Positions 1-8,724 of a stretch of DNA of 64,000 nucleotides are shown here, one piece after another. The DNA is from Glycomyces lechevalierae (GTDB lineage: Bacteria > Actinomycetota > Actinomycetes > Mycobacteriales > Micromonosporaceae), in NCBI RefSeq assembly GCF_027622945.1, contig NZ_JAPZVQ010000009.1, positions 151,286-215,285 of the forward strand, in the 5' to 3' direction. The position numbers and the translations under genes were made by a program. The notes under the pieces are model-generated. The model saw nothing but the letters and a program-made list of their open reading frames with translations. It was not told the DNA's origin and made no database searches. Each line of letters begins with the position of its first letter. Position 1 is the stretch's first letter.

Positions 1-1
1 C

Positions 2-430
2 GAGACGTCGCGGGTGATCGCCGGGACGGTGCGGCTGCACCGCCCGGTCGTGCACCATGTGCTCGACGAAGTGCGGACCTGGCACCGCGGCCGCATCGTG
101 CTGGTCGGGGACGCGGCGCATCCGGTCGGCGCGGGGCAGGGCGCGTCGATGGCGATCGAGGACGCGATCGCGCTGGCCGAGGCGGTGCGGGGATCGTCGG
201 ATGTGGAGGCGGCGCTGGAGGCGTATGCGGCGCAGCGCAAGCCGAGGATCAGCAAGCTGCTGGGCGCGGCCGAGGACAACCGCGGCGCGAAGCGGGCGGG
301 TCCGGCGAAACGGCGGGTGCAGGCGCTGATGATGCGGATCTTCATCCCGCTGGTGTACGAGAAGGCCACGGGCTGGCTCTACGACTACCGCCCCGTCCTC
401 GGGTCCGAGGCGCGGACGCCCGGAGCCTGA
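2..430 (+). CDS. FAD-dependent monooxygenase, C-terminal fragment
   Basis: This is the C-terminal part of a flavin monooxygenase of the p-hydroxybenzoate hydroxylase (PHBH) type. The reading frame is open to the left window edge, so the gene is cut by the window and is not truly truncated. The visible part has the family's second FAD-binding motif, GRIVLVGDAAHPVGAGQGAS, at about residues 29-48 of the fragment. There the GD pair contacts the FAD ribityl chain. A helical tail rich in Arg and Ala follows. Such enzymes are cytoplasmic and hydroxylate aromatic substrates with NAD(P)H and O2. The substrate cannot be inferred because the N-terminal half is missing. Confidence 0.85.
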   Translation, partial: ETSRVIAGTVRLHRPVVHHVLDEVRTWHRGRIVLVGDAAHPVGAGQGASMAIEDAIALAEAVRGSSDVEAALEAYAAQRKPRISKLLGAAEDNRGAKRAGPAKRRVQALMMRIFIPLVYEKATGWLYDYRPVLGSEARTPGA

Positions 431-478
431 ACCGCGGAAATCCCCCGGGCCCGGCGCCGCGCTGCTTAGGCTCCACGC

Positions 479-1009
479 ATGACGAGATGGATACGACACC
501 AGCGCGCGTGCGCGGTCGCGGCGGCCGCGTTCGCCCTGCTCGCGGCGGCCGCTTGCGGGGACTCCGACGGCGGCGGCACGCCGTACGGCGGCGACTCGAC
601 CACGGGGGCTTCAGCATCGCCGTCCGAGACGGCCACGGCCGAGACGGCGGCGGCGCTCGCGGTCGCGAACGACGACGACCACGGCGAGTTCCTGGTCGAC
701 GGCGACGGCCTCACGCTGTACCTGTTCACCTCGGACTCGCCGGACACGACGACCTGCTACGACGCGTGCGAGCGCACGTGGCCGCCGCTGCTCACCGACA
801 CGGCCGACGTCACGGCCGGGACCGGGATCGACGCCTCGCTCATCGGCACGATCGAGCGCAAGGACGGCACCACGCAGGTCACGTACAACCACTGGCCGCT
901 GTACTACTACGCCGACGACGAAGGGCCGGGCGAGACGGACGGCCAAGGCGTGCAGGACGTCTGGTTCCTGGTCTCGCCCGCGGGCGACGCGAACAAGACG
1001 GATTCCTAG
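479..1009 (+). CDS. lipoprotein with secreted-repeat (Yx(F/W/Y)xxD) domain
   Basis: The 176-aa protein has a basic N-terminus, an Ala-rich hydrophobic segment and a lipobox ending at Cys26 (LAAAAC). It is therefore predicted to be lipid-anchored on the outer face of the membrane. A Ser/Thr/Ala linker follows, then the COG4315 secreted repeat. Signature segments are LYLFTSDSPD with nearby TTCYDACERTWPPLL, and a second aromatic segment, WPLYYYADDEGPG, near the C-terminus. This family is common in actinobacteria and has no settled function; links to metal or electron handling are speculative. The gene stands alone. It converges on the response regulator that follows, and the two ends overlap by 4 bp. 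Confidence 0.85.
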   Translation: MTRWIRHQRACAVAAAAFALLAAAACGDSDGGGTPYGGDSTTGASASPSETATAETAAALAVANDDDHGEFLVDGDGLTLYLFTSDSPDTTTCYDACERTWPPLLTDTADVTAGTGIDASLIGTIERKDGTTQVTYNHWPLYYYADDEGPGETDGQGVQDVWFLVSPAGDANKTDS

Positions 1010-1698
1010 TGTGTCGCCGGGCCGTCCGGCCGGCGCCAGCGGTAGCGGCGCTCCGGGCGGCCCCGCCCCGCGTACTTCAAGGCGACCTCGGCGCGGCCGG
1101 TCTCGGCCAGCTGCTCGAGGTAGCGGCGGGCGCTCACACGGGAGACGCCGATCCGCTCGGCGCATTCGGCCGCGGAGAGGGTCTCGCGGGTCTCGCGCAG
1201 CGCGGTCTCCACGAGCTTCGCCGTCTCGGTGCTGAACCCCTTGGGCAGCAACGCGATCGGTCCCGTAGCGGGCCGGTCGAAGGCCCGGTCGACGTCGGCC
1301 TGGTCGCGCACGGCCGCCGCCGCGAGCCCGGCCCGGCGGTTCGCGTACTGCTCCAGCCGCTCGGCGAAGTCGTCGTAGCCGAAGGGCTTGAGCAGGTAGG
1401 AGACGACGCCGAGCCGCACGGCCGCGCGCACCGCCTCGGCCTCGCGGGCCGCCGAGATCACCATGACGTCGCATTCGTGGCCTTCGGCGCGCATCCGCGG
1501 CAGCAGGTCGAGCCCGAACACGTCCGGCAGGTACAGGTCGAGGAGCACCAGGTCGGGCTGGTGCTCGGCGAGCGCCGCGAGGGTCTCCTCACCGGAGCGG
1601 GCCGTGCCGACCACTCGGAATCCGGGAGTGCGTTCGACGAAGCCGCGGTGGATGTTGACCAGCCGGAAGTCGTCGTCGACGACCAGCACATCGATCAT
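1006..1698 (-). CDS. CitB/DpiA-type response regulator
   Basis: This 230-aa response regulator pairs with the sensor kinase just upstream. The N-terminal receiver begins MIDVLVVDDD, and the likely phospho-acceptor is Asp54 in LVLLDLYLPD. The C-terminal part has a helix-turn-helix of the CitB/DcuR type (AAECAERIGVSRVSARRYLE) followed by a short basic tail. I chose the ATG at 1698 because it starts exactly at the receiver domain and overlaps the kinase stop codon (ATGA), so the two are translationally coupled. The frame is open further upstream, but that part is out-of-frame kinase DNA. By family and context it probably activates the divergent tripartite transporter in response to an external carboxylate. 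Confidence 0.93.
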   Translation of the reverse strand: MIDVLVVDDDFRLVNIHRGFVERTPGFRVVGTARSGEETLAALAEHQPDLVLLDLYLPDVFGLDLLPRMRAEGHECDVMVISAAREAEAVRAAVRLGVVSYLLKPFGYDDFAERLEQYANRRAGLAAAAVRDQADVDRAFDRPATGPIALLPKGFSTETAKLVETALRETRETLSAAECAERIGVSRVSARRYLEQLAETGRAEVALKYAGRGRPERRYRWRRPDGPATH

Positions 1699-3404
1699 GT
1701 CGGTTCCTTCTCCGGGCGGGTGGCGGCGAACGGCGGGGCGGCTTCGCGGAGGAGCGGCAGGACGGCGGTGAAGCGGGCGCCCCGCTCGGTGTGCTCCAGG
1801 GCCACGGAGCCGCCGTGATGCTCGCACACGAGCCTGGTCAGCGCAAGTCCGATGCCGTGCTCGCCGGCCGCGGCCTTCGTCGTGTAGCCGTGCTCGAAGA
1901 CCTCCCCGGCGGTCTCCGGCGGGACGCCCGGGCCGGAGTCGTGGACCGTGATCCGAACGGCCCCATCCGCTTCGACGATCTGCACCGCGACCCAAGCATC
2001 GGTGTCGCTGCGGCGCGGCAGCGGCGCGTCGCGCACGAGTCCGGCCGCCGCCTCGACCGCGTTGTCGACGAGGTTGCCGAGGACGGTGCCGACGTCGGCG
2101 GAGTCCTCGGGCGCGAGCGGCCCGAGCGCGCTCCCGTCGACCATGTCGAGCCGCACCCGCCGCTCGGAGGCCTGCGCGGACTTCGCCATGAGCAGGGCCG
2201 CGATCGCCTTGTCCCGGATCGGCTCGCCGATCGAGAGGTCCAGGGACTGGCGGTGCCGGTTGAGCGCGTCGATGTACCGCACGACCTCGTCCTGCTCGCC
2301 GATCTGGATGAGCCCGGAGATCGTGTGCAGCTTGTTGTCGAACTCGTGCGCCTGCGCCCGGAGGGCTTCGGCGGTGGAGCGGAACGAGCCGAGGTCGCGT
2401 TCGAGCTGCGCGAGCTCGGTGCGGTCGCGGAACGTGGCCACCGCGCCGAGCGGGCGGCCGTCCTTCTCGACGGGCATCCGGTTCACGACCAGCACCCGGT
2501 TCCCTTGCAGCACCACCTGGTCCGAGCCTTCGGCCGCGCCCGTGAGCACGTCGCGCAGCCGGGCGGTCAGGTCGAGCTCCCCGAGGGTGCGGCCCTCCGC
2601 GTCCTGCGGCAGGTCGAGCAGCCGCCGCGCCACGTCGTTCACCAGCGTCACCCGCTGCTGGTCGTCCAGGGCGACCACGCCCTCCGCGATCCCGTAGAGC
2701 ATCGCCTCGCGGTGCTCGGCCAGCCCCGCGATCTCGCGCGGTTCCATCCCGAACGTCTGCCGCTTGATCCGCCGCGCCAGCAGCCACGACCCCGCGACCC
2801 CGACCGCCGACGCGATGCCGAGGTACAGCAGCAGGTCAGGGCTGTCCCCGGCGAGCATCGCGGCCGCCGACGGCACCTCCTGGCCGACGACCGCGACGCC
2901 GAGGAGGTCGTAGGTCTCGGCGCTGATCACGGGCGCCTGCGCGACGAGCTCGGTGAGCCCGCCCAGCTCGATCTCGCCCCGCCAGCCGCGGCCGTCCAGC
3001 ACGCCCGGTCCGAGCGGCAGGTCACTGCCGATGAGCAGCGGGTTCGTGGACGCGACGACTTCGCCGTCCGCGTCCACGATCGTCACCGAGGACACCTGCC
3101 AGCGCTGTTGGCTCGACTGGATCTCAGGCGCGAGGGTCTGCGCCGGGACGGGCTCCGGGAGCCGCTCGCGCACCAGGTCGGAGGCGGCGAGGCTCTCCGC
3201 GAGCTGCGTGACGCGTCGGCCCTGCTCGACGTTGAACACCGCCGCGGACTGCGCGAGCGAGAGCCCGGCGACGGCGGCGAGCACCAGGAGGATCACCGTC
3301 AGCTGGAAGGCGAGCAGCTGACCGGCGAGGGTCGGACGGCGCGGGAAGCGCGGGCGGCGCAGTTTGGGCCTGAACACAATGAACTCAATGATCGTTACGG
3401 ACAC
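1695..3404 (-). CDS. CitA/DcuS-type sensor histidine kinase
   Basis: This 569-aa membrane kinase has the layout of CitA/DcuS carboxylate sensors. After a basic N-terminus comes TM1 (about residues 29-50), an extracytoplasmic PAS-like sensor of about 135 residues, and TM2 (about 190-210). A cytoplasmic PAS domain follows, then a Spo0B-like dimerisation helix with the phospho-acceptor His in AHEFDNKLHTISGLIQIG. The ATPase domain shows the N box (LGNLVDNAVEAA), G1 (DSGPGVP) and G2 (EHGIGLAL). The GTG start at 3404 gives the full basic N-terminus, but I see no strong ribosome site there; a GTG 27 bases downstream is an alternative. The gene is divergent from tctC, as expected for a sensor controlling that transporter. 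Confidence 0.92.
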   Translation of the reverse strand: MSVTIIEFIVFRPKLRRPRFPRRPTLAGQLLAFQLTVILLVLAAVAGLSLAQSAAVFNVEQGRRVTQLAESLAASDLVRERLPEPVPAQTLAPEIQSSQQRWQVSSVTIVDADGEVVASTNPLLIGSDLPLGPGVLDGRGWRGEIELGGLTELVAQAPVISAETYDLLGVAVVGQEVPSAAAMLAGDSPDLLLYLGIASAVGVAGSWLLARRIKRQTFGMEPREIAGLAEHREAMLYGIAEGVVALDDQQRVTLVNDVARRLLDLPQDAEGRTLGELDLTARLRDVLTGAAEGSDQVVLQGNRVLVVNRMPVEKDGRPLGAVATFRDRTELAQLERDLGSFRSTAEALRAQAHEFDNKLHTISGLIQIGEQDEVVRYIDALNRHRQSLDLSIGEPIRDKAIAALLMAKSAQASERRVRLDMVDGSALGPLAPEDSADVGTVLGNLVDNAVEAAAGLVRDAPLPRRSDTDAWVAVQIVEADGAVRITVHDSGPGVPPETAGEVFEHGYTTKAAAGEHGIGLALTRLVCEHHGGSVALEHTERGARFTAVLPLLREAAPPFAATRPEKEPT

Positions 3405-3477
3405 AAGGCTGACGTCGGGGCCGCGTCAGGGTGACCATCGTCTCTCACACCACCCTCGAAATGAAAGAGCAACGACG

Positions 3478-4473
3478 ATGAAATTTCCCCGGAGGGCCCT
3501 CCTCAGCGCCGCGGCGGCCGTCCCCCTCGCTGCCACGGCCACGGCCTGCGGTCTCACCGCAGAAGACGGCGGCGACGGCGGACCGCTCACCGGTCTGCGC
3601 ATCATGGTGCCCAACAGTCCCGGCGGCGGCTACGACACGACCGCCCGCTCCATCGCCCGCATCATGGAGGACGAGTCGATCGCGAAGGCGATCGAGGTGT
3701 TCAACCTCGAAGGCGCCGGCGGCACGGTCGGCCTGCAGCGGGTCGTGAGCGAAGAGGCCAACGGCAAGCTCGCGATGCAGATGGGCCTGGGCGTCGTGGG
3801 CGCCTCCTACACGCAGAACTCCGAGGCGAAGCTGACCGGGACGACCCCGCTGGCGAAGCTCGTCGAGGAGTCCGGCGCGATCGTCGTCCCGGCGGCCTCC
3901 CCGTTCCAGACCATCGACGACCTCGTCACGGCCTGGGCCGCGGACCTCAAGGGCGTCACCGTCGGCGGCGGCTCCTCCCCCGGCGGCCCCGACCACCTGC
4001 TGCCGATGCAGCTCGCGAAGGCCGTGGGCATCGACCCGACCCAGGTCAACTACGTCTCGTACGACGGCGGCGGGGAGCTCCTGCCCGCGCTGCTGGGCGA
4101 GAAGATCGGGTTCGGCGCGAGCGGCGTGGGCGAGTTCATCGACCAGATCGAGGCCGGTCAGCTCCGGGTCCTCGCGGTGTCCGGCGCCGAGCGCGTCGAC
4201 GTCGTCCCGGACGCGCCCACGTTCGGTGAGTCCGGCATCGACCTGGAGTTCACGAACTGGCGCGGCTGGGTGGCCCCGCCCGGGATCGAGGACGCCGACC
4301 GGCAGGCCTGGATCGACGCGCTCACCGCCATGCACGACTCCGCGGCCTGGCAGGACGAGCTCGAGAAGCAGGGCTGGACCGACGCGTTCATCACCGGCGA
4401 CGAGTTCGGGGACTTCCTCGCCGAGCAGGACGCGACGGTGGCCGCGACCCTCCAGGAACTGGGCCTGGCATGA
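3478..4473 (+). CDS. tctC: tripartite tricarboxylate transporter substrate-binding lipoprotein (TctC/Bug family)
   Basis: This 331-aa solute-binding protein begins MKFPRRALLSAAAA and has a lipobox-type cleavage site before Cys24 (ATATAC). The mature protein starts with the Bug-family region IMVPNSPGGGYDTTARSI, which forms the carboxylate-binding loop. Later family segments are VGGGSSPGGPDHLLPMQLAK and YDGGGELLPALLGEKIGFG. It would capture a di- or tricarboxylate outside the membrane and hand it to TctB/TctA. The ATG at 3478 is chosen because it starts the signal peptide. A weak AAAGAG lies upstream. It is the first gene of tctCBA and overlaps tctB by 4 bp. The CitA/CitB pair is encoded divergently. 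Confidence 0.93.
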   Translation: MKFPRRALLSAAAAVPLAATATACGLTAEDGGDGGPLTGLRIMVPNSPGGGYDTTARSIARIMEDESIAKAIEVFNLEGAGGTVGLQRVVSEEANGKLAMQMGLGVVGASYTQNSEAKLTGTTPLAKLVEESGAIVVPAASPFQTIDDLVTAWAADLKGVTVGGGSSPGGPDHLLPMQLAKAVGIDPTQVNYVSYDGGGELLPALLGEKIGFGASGVGEFIDQIEAGQLRVLAVSGAERVDVVPDAPTFGESGIDLEFTNWRGWVAPPGIEDADRQAWIDALTAMHDSAAWQDELEKQGWTDAFITGDEFGDFLAEQDATVAATLQELGLA

Positions 4474-4994
4474 CGGTCGAAAGCGAAGCGGCCGTCGAGG
4501 AGACCGAGGCGCCCGAGCCGAAGCGCGACCTCGCGCAGCTCTGGGTGTGCGGGTTCCTCGCGGTCCTCGGCATCCTGGTGATCGTCGACGCCTCCCGCCT
4601 CGGCGGGTTCTCCGCGTCGAACGACCCGATCGGCCCCAAGCCGGTGCCGATCCTCCTCGGCGTGCTCCTGTTCGCCGTCGCCGCGCTCTACGCGCTCGAC
4701 GTGCTCCGCGGGGGGCACGGCGAGGACGAGGGCAAGCACGCCGGCGACCACTACGACTGGAAGACCATCGGCCTGCTGTGCGCGGTGTTCATCGCGAACG
4801 CGCTGCTCATCGACTGGCTGGGCTGGGTCATCTCCGGTTCGCTGCTGTTCTGGGGCGCGGCGATCGTGCTCGGCTCGCGCCGGTACTTCCTGGCGCTGGC
4901 CGCCGGGGTCGTGCTCGGCCTGGCCACGTTCTACGGGTTCGCGATCGGCCTGGGCCTCGGCCTGCCGGCGGGCATCCTCCAAGGCATCCTCTAG
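4470..4994 (+). CDS. tctB: tripartite tricarboxylate transporter TctB family protein
   Basis: This 174-aa small membrane subunit of a tripartite tricarboxylate transporter has four predicted membrane segments: LWVCGFLAVLGILVIV, ILLGVLLFAVAALYAL, LLCAVFIANALLIDWLGWV and a Gly/Ala-rich C-terminal pair. The N-terminal 25 residues are Glu-rich and cytoplasmic. Sequence conservation in this family is low. The call rests on size, membrane pattern, the SRLGGFSASNDPIGPKPVP segment and its position between tctC and tctA. It overlaps tctC (ATGA at 4470) and ends 8 bases before tctA, so the three genes form one operon. Confidence 0.9.
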   Translation: MTVESEAAVEETEAPEPKRDLAQLWVCGFLAVLGILVIVDASRLGGFSASNDPIGPKPVPILLGVLLFAVAALYALDVLRGGHGEDEGKHAGDHYDWKTIGLLCAVFIANALLIDWLGWVISGSLLFWGAAIVLGSRRYFLALAAGVVLGLATFYGFAIGLGLGLPAGILQGIL

Positions 4995-5002
4995 GAGCGG
5001 GC

Positions 5003-6511
5003 ATGGACAATCTCAATTCGCTCCTCGACGGCTTCGCGGCGATCCTGACGCCGGGGAACCTGCTCATCGCCCTCATCGGCGTCACCATCGGCACGGCCGT
5101 GGGCATGCTGCCGGGCCTGGGCACGGCGATGGCGATCGCGCTGCTGCTGCCGATCACGTACGGCATGGAGCCGACGCAGGCGTTCATCATGTTCGGCGGG
5201 ATCTTCTACGGCGGCATGTACGGCGGGTCGACAACGGCGATCCTGCTGAACACGCCGGGCCAGTCCTCGTCGGTGGTCACGGTCCTCGAGGGCTTCAAGA
5301 TGGCGAAGAACGGCCGGGGCGGGCAGGCCCTCGCGACCGCCGCCATCGGCTCGTTCGTGGCCGGGACGATCGCGACGATCGCGCTCGTGTTCGTCACTCC
5401 GATCACCGTGGACTTCGCGATCGGCCTCGGCGCGCCCGAGTACTTCGCGATCATGATGCTCGCGCTGGTCGCGACGGCCTCGGTGCTCGGCTCCTCGCGC
5501 ATCCGCGGGTTCGCGTCGCTCCTGGTCGGCCTCGTCATCGGGACCATCGGGATCGACGCGGTCACGGGCCAGCAGCGCCTCACGTACGGCGTGCCGGAGC
5601 TCGCGAACGGCATCGATATCGTCGTGGTCGCGGTGGGCGCGTTCGCGGTCGGCGAGGCGCTGTGGACGGCGGCCCGCCGCAAGAACGGCGGGGACGAGAT
5701 CATCCCGGTCGGCCGGGTGTGGATGGGCAAGAGCGACTGGCGTCGCTCGTGGGGCCCGTGGCTGCGCGGTTCCGCGCTGGGCTTCCCGTTCGGGGCGGTC
5801 CCGGCGGGCGGCGCCGAGGTGCCCACGTTCCTGTCCTATGTGACCGAACGCCGTCTTTCGAAGCACAAGAAGGAGTTCGGGAACGGCGCGATCGAGGGCG
5901 TCGCGGGGCCGGAGGCGGCGAACAACGCCTCGGCGGCCGGGACGCTCGTGCCGATGCTCGCGCTCGGCCTGCCGTGCAACGCGACGGCGGCGGTCATGCT
6001 GGCGGCGTTCCAGACGTACGGCATCCAGCCGGGCCCGCTCCTGTTCGAGAAGGAGTCGGCGCTGGTGTGGACGCTCATCGCGGGTCTGTTCGTGGGCAAC
6101 GCGATGCTGCTGGTGCTGAACATGCCGCTGATCCCGATGTGGGTGAAGCTGCTGCGCATCCCGAAGCCGTACCTGTTCGCGGGGATCCTGTTCTTCGCGT
6201 CGATGGGCGCTTATGCCACCAGTGGGCAGGCGTTCGAGCTGTACATCCTGATCGTGCTGGGCCTCATCGGCCTCGCCATGCGGCGCTTCGGGATCCCGAT
6301 GCTGCCGATGATCGTGGGCGTGATCCTCGGGCCCATGGCCGAACGGCAGGCGCGCATGTCGCTGCAGCTCTCGGGCGGCGACCTGTCGGGGCTGATCGGC
6401 GGCCCGGTGTCGTGGACGGTGTACGCGATCGTGGCCGTGATCGCGCTGTGGCCGCTGGTGTCCCTGGTCCGCCGCCGCGCCACGCGGGAGAAGGAGCCCG
6501 TCGCGGCTTAG
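5003..6511 (+). CDS. tctA: tripartite tricarboxylate transporter permease TctA
   Basis: This 502-aa polytopic membrane permease is the large subunit of the TctCBA transporter. The family signatures are intact: VGMLPGLGTAMAIALLLP near residue 35, and GGIFYGGMYGGSTTAILLNT just after it. The C-terminal half has the matching repeat GVAGPEAANNASAAGTLVP and LGLPCNATAAVMLAA. Together these make the pseudo-symmetric halves that form the carboxylate path. The ATG at 5003 follows AGGAG at a good distance. A strong hairpin lies 14 bases after the stop and ends the operon. Import is probably driven by an ion gradient. The exact substrate (citrate, tartrate or another carboxylate) is not visible. Confidence 0.95.
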   Translation: MDNLNSLLDGFAAILTPGNLLIALIGVTIGTAVGMLPGLGTAMAIALLLPITYGMEPTQAFIMFGGIFYGGMYGGSTTAILLNTPGQSSSVVTVLEGFKMAKNGRGGQALATAAIGSFVAGTIATIALVFVTPITVDFAIGLGAPEYFAIMMLALVATASVLGSSRIRGFASLLVGLVIGTIGIDAVTGQQRLTYGVPELANGIDIVVVAVGAFAVGEALWTAARRKNGGDEIIPVGRVWMGKSDWRRSWGPWLRGSALGFPFGAVPAGGAEVPTFLSYVTERRLSKHKKEFGNGAIEGVAGPEAANNASAAGTLVPMLALGLPCNATAAVMLAAFQTYGIQPGPLLFEKESALVWTLIAGLFVGNAMLLVLNMPLIPMWVKLLRIPKPYLFAGILFFASMGAYATSGQAFELYILIVLGLIGLAMRRFGIPMLPMIVGVILGPMAERQARMSLQLSGGDLSGLIGGPVSWTVYAIVAVIALWPLVSLVRRRATREKEPVAA

Positions 6512-6524
6512 TTGCAAGAGGGGG

Positions 6525-6556
6525 AGGTGCGGGCCGGGGGCTTCCGGCCCGCACCT
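6525..6556 (+). terminator. hairpin terminator of tctCBA
   Basis: A perfect 13-bp stem (AGGTGCGGGCCGG and its complement) with a 6-base loop sits 14 bases after the tctA stop and is followed by TTGT. The same hairpin can also serve the converging gene on the minus strand. Confidence 0.85.
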
Positions 6557-6566
6557 TGTCGCGTCC

Positions 6567-7718
6567 CTAGCGGAGAACGGCTTTCTGCAGCATCTCGGCG
6601 GGGCCGGTCGTGAAGCGGCGCAGCCACAGGCTCGATCCGACGAGCAGGACGGCGCTGATCCCGATCCACAGCGAGACGACCAGCCACGGGCTGGAGTCAA
6701 ACCGCGCGGCGAGGCCGAGGCCCCAGCCGTAGCAGAGCGCCGAGGCCAGCAGGTTCTGGAGGATGTAGCCGCTGAGGGCCGTGCGGCCGAGGCTTTGGAA
6801 GGCGGACATGACGATCCCGCGCCGAGCGTGCTCGACGACGAGGCCGACCAGGCCGATGTAACCGAGCATGACCACGGGCGCGGCCACGTACCGTTCGAGG
6901 AAGAACAGCTCTTCGGGGCCGACCATCAGCGCGAGGTTCAGCGGCAGGCCGATCCCCAGGCCCCACCCGAGGAGGCGGCGGCGGATCCGGCTTCCGGCCG
7001 CGTCGTCGCCGAAGGCGCCGGAGCGGAACAGTCGGACGCCCAGCATGAACAGGAACACCAGGAGCGGGAAGGTGACGACCGGTTCGATGCGGAAGGCGAG
7101 GGCGTTGTCGAGCCGGAACTGCACCTGCTCCAACCAGGAGCCGGAGGCGTAGAGCGCTTCGATCTCGGGGTCCGGCTGCGGGTCGACGCCGGGGCCGGCG
7201 AACATCGCGGTCGTCATGAGCCCGATGATCGTCAGGTGCAGGCCCAGTGCGGTCCACATGACGGCGTGCTGGGCGCGCTGCGAGCGCCGGAGCATCCAGG
7301 CCACGACGATCGCCGTCACGGCGTACCCCATGAGCACGTCCCAGGCGAAGATCAGTACGAAGTGGACGGTGCCTTCGGCGAAGAGGAACAGTGCCCGGAG
7401 GTGGTAGCGGCCGGGCCAGCGGCGTCCTCGCTTTTCGGCCGAGCGGTACTGGATCGCCAGGCCGACGCCGAAGAGGACGGTGAGCATCGACAGGAACTTG
7501 CCGTTGGTGAGCATCTCGAAGACCGCGCCGAGGACGCTGCCGTCGTTGGAGGCGGAGCCGACGAGCGGTTCGGCCTCGCCGTGCGCGGAGGCGAAGATCC
7601 AGATGTTGGTGCCGAGCGTGCCGAGGATCGCGACGCCGCGGAGCACGTCGAGCAGCGGGAGCCGGGCCTTCGGTGCGGTGGCGGCGGCGGTCTCGACCGC
7701 CGCGGTAGTGGTCTGCAT
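6567..7718 (-). CDS. DUF418 family membrane protein
   Basis: The 383-aa protein has about ten hydrophobic segments. It starts with the family hallmark RLPLLDVLRGVAILGTLGTN and ends with SGYILQNLLASALCYGWGLGL and several further helices, the DUF418 (COG2311, YeiB-like) layout. The biochemical role of the family is unknown; it is distantly similar to acyltransferase-type membrane proteins. The ATG at 7718 fits the conserved N-terminus. The frame is open 16 codons further, but that stretch is not membrane-like. It lies 111 bases downstream of the DUF2306 gene on the same strand, so co-transcription under the TetR operator is possible but not certain. Confidence 0.88.
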   Translation of the reverse strand: MQTTTAAVETAAATAPKARLPLLDVLRGVAILGTLGTNIWIFASAHGEAEPLVGSASNDGSVLGAVFEMLTNGKFLSMLTVLFGVGLAIQYRSAEKRGRRWPGRYHLRALFLFAEGTVHFVLIFAWDVLMGYAVTAIVVAWMLRRSQRAQHAVMWTALGLHLTIIGLMTTAMFAGPGVDPQPDPEIEALYASGSWLEQVQFRLDNALAFRIEPVVTFPLLVFLFMLGVRLFRSGAFGDDAAGSRIRRRLLGWGLGIGLPLNLALMVGPEELFFLERYVAAPVVMLGYIGLVGLVVEHARRGIVMSAFQSLGRTALSGYILQNLLASALCYGWGLGLAARFDSSPWLVVSLWIGISAVLLVGSSLWLRRFTTGPAEMLQKAVLR

Positions 7719-7829
7719 GTACTCAGGTTCGCGCGCCGCCGGGCCGAAAGAATCCTTCCGCGGCATGGACTTTCGCCTCGGAGAGGGGCGACCGGGGGTG
7801 CAGGGCCGGCCGCCCCGAAAGTGGCAGGC

Positions 7830-8582
7830 TCAAGCGCCGACTGCGACTTTGGTGGCAGACCCGGTCCGCCTGCCGCGCTGCGGTTTCCGGTCGAGCCACC
7901 ATTGGGCGATCATGAGGTTGACGATCCAGCTCGCCCAGATCGAGGCGAACGCCGCGTCCATGGTGAGGGCGTCCATGTCGCCGCCGTAGGCGCTGTCGAG
8001 GAACGGCATGAACGCGACCATGAAGACCACCAGCCACAACCGGTTCATGATGATCGACGTGCAGAGCGCGAAGCTGCGGACCATCCAGCGGCGGTGCTCC
8101 TGGTACCGGCGGCGCCGCGCGGCGACGAGCCCCGCGAAGGTGGTGGCGAACCACAGCAGCGACAGAAGCAGGTTGCCGGTCATGGCACCGGGACTGGCGA
8201 TCGTGGACATGAGGGTGACGACGACGGCGAAGATCCCGGAGGGGACGACGCCGGCGAACACGTAGATCCGGCCGCTGACGCGGTGGACCTTCGGGTGGTG
8301 CTGCCGGAGCCAGGGCCACACCTGCATCGAGCAGGTGATGATCGCGATGGAACCGAACAGGATGTGCGCGGAGAGCATCAGGTAGTGGAGCTCCGGGTCG
8401 TCCTCCCGCAGCACGATCAGCGAGTCGCCGGTGTCGAAGGTGAGATAGCTCGGGAGGCGGGCCGCGACGAAGAGGCCCACGATGACGAAGAGCGGCACGA
8501 TCCACGGGCGGCGGTACCACTTCGGCTTCGCCTGCGCGGGCGGGGTTTCGGGGGTCGGGGCGAGGAGGGTGGACTCGGCCAT
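7830..8582 (-). CDS. DUF2306 family membrane protein
   Basis: This 250-aa membrane protein of the DUF2306 family starts at MAESTLLAP and has a first hydrophobic helix PLFVIVGLFVAARLPSYL. His-bearing segments typical of the family follow: LMLSAHILFGSIAIITC, HHPKVHRVSGRIYVFAG and RRYQEHRRWMVRSFALC. The spaced His residues suggest cofactor or metal binding, but no function is established. It starts 143 bases from a divergent TetR gene, and a long inverted repeat sits between them, so it is very probably the regulator's target. The ATG at 8582 is chosen over one five codons upstream because the region further up overlaps the operator-promoter region. Confidence 0.85.
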   Translation of the reverse strand: MAESTLLAPTPETPPAQAKPKWYRRPWIVPLFVIVGLFVAARLPSYLTFDTGDSLIVLREDDPELHYLMLSAHILFGSIAIITCSMQVWPWLRQHHPKVHRVSGRIYVFAGVVPSGIFAVVVTLMSTIASPGAMTGNLLLSLLWFATTFAGLVAARRRRYQEHRRWMVRSFALCTSIIMNRLWLVVFMVAFMPFLDSAYGGDMDALTMDAAFASIWASWIVNLMIAQWWLDRKPQRGRRTGSATKVAVGA

Positions 8583-8611
8583 GGGGTCTCCGATCACGTG
8601 GTCCGATCGAT

Positions 8612-8647
8612 GCGTATGAGATACGCTAAATAGCGTACCTCATACGC
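8612..8647. promoter_or_regulatory. TetR operator between divergent genes
   Basis: An inverted repeat has two 17-bp arms (GCGTATGAGATACGCTA / TAGCGTACCTCATACGC) around AA. It matches at 16 of 17 positions and lies midway between the TetR gene and the divergent DUF2306 gene. Smaller palindromes within each arm suggest binding of two dimers. It stands out as A/T-rich in a very G/C-rich context. Confidence 0.85.
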
Positions 8648-8724
8648 AAGACTCACGGGTGCCACCGGCGCCCGACCGCGACGTAGGCTGCGGGGCACGG
8701 GACGCGAGCGGAAGGAACGCACCA

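Noticed and set aside
1699..2787. Upstream extension of the response regulator frame
   Set aside because: It is out of phase with the sensor kinase that clearly occupies this DNA, and the receiver domain starts at 1698.
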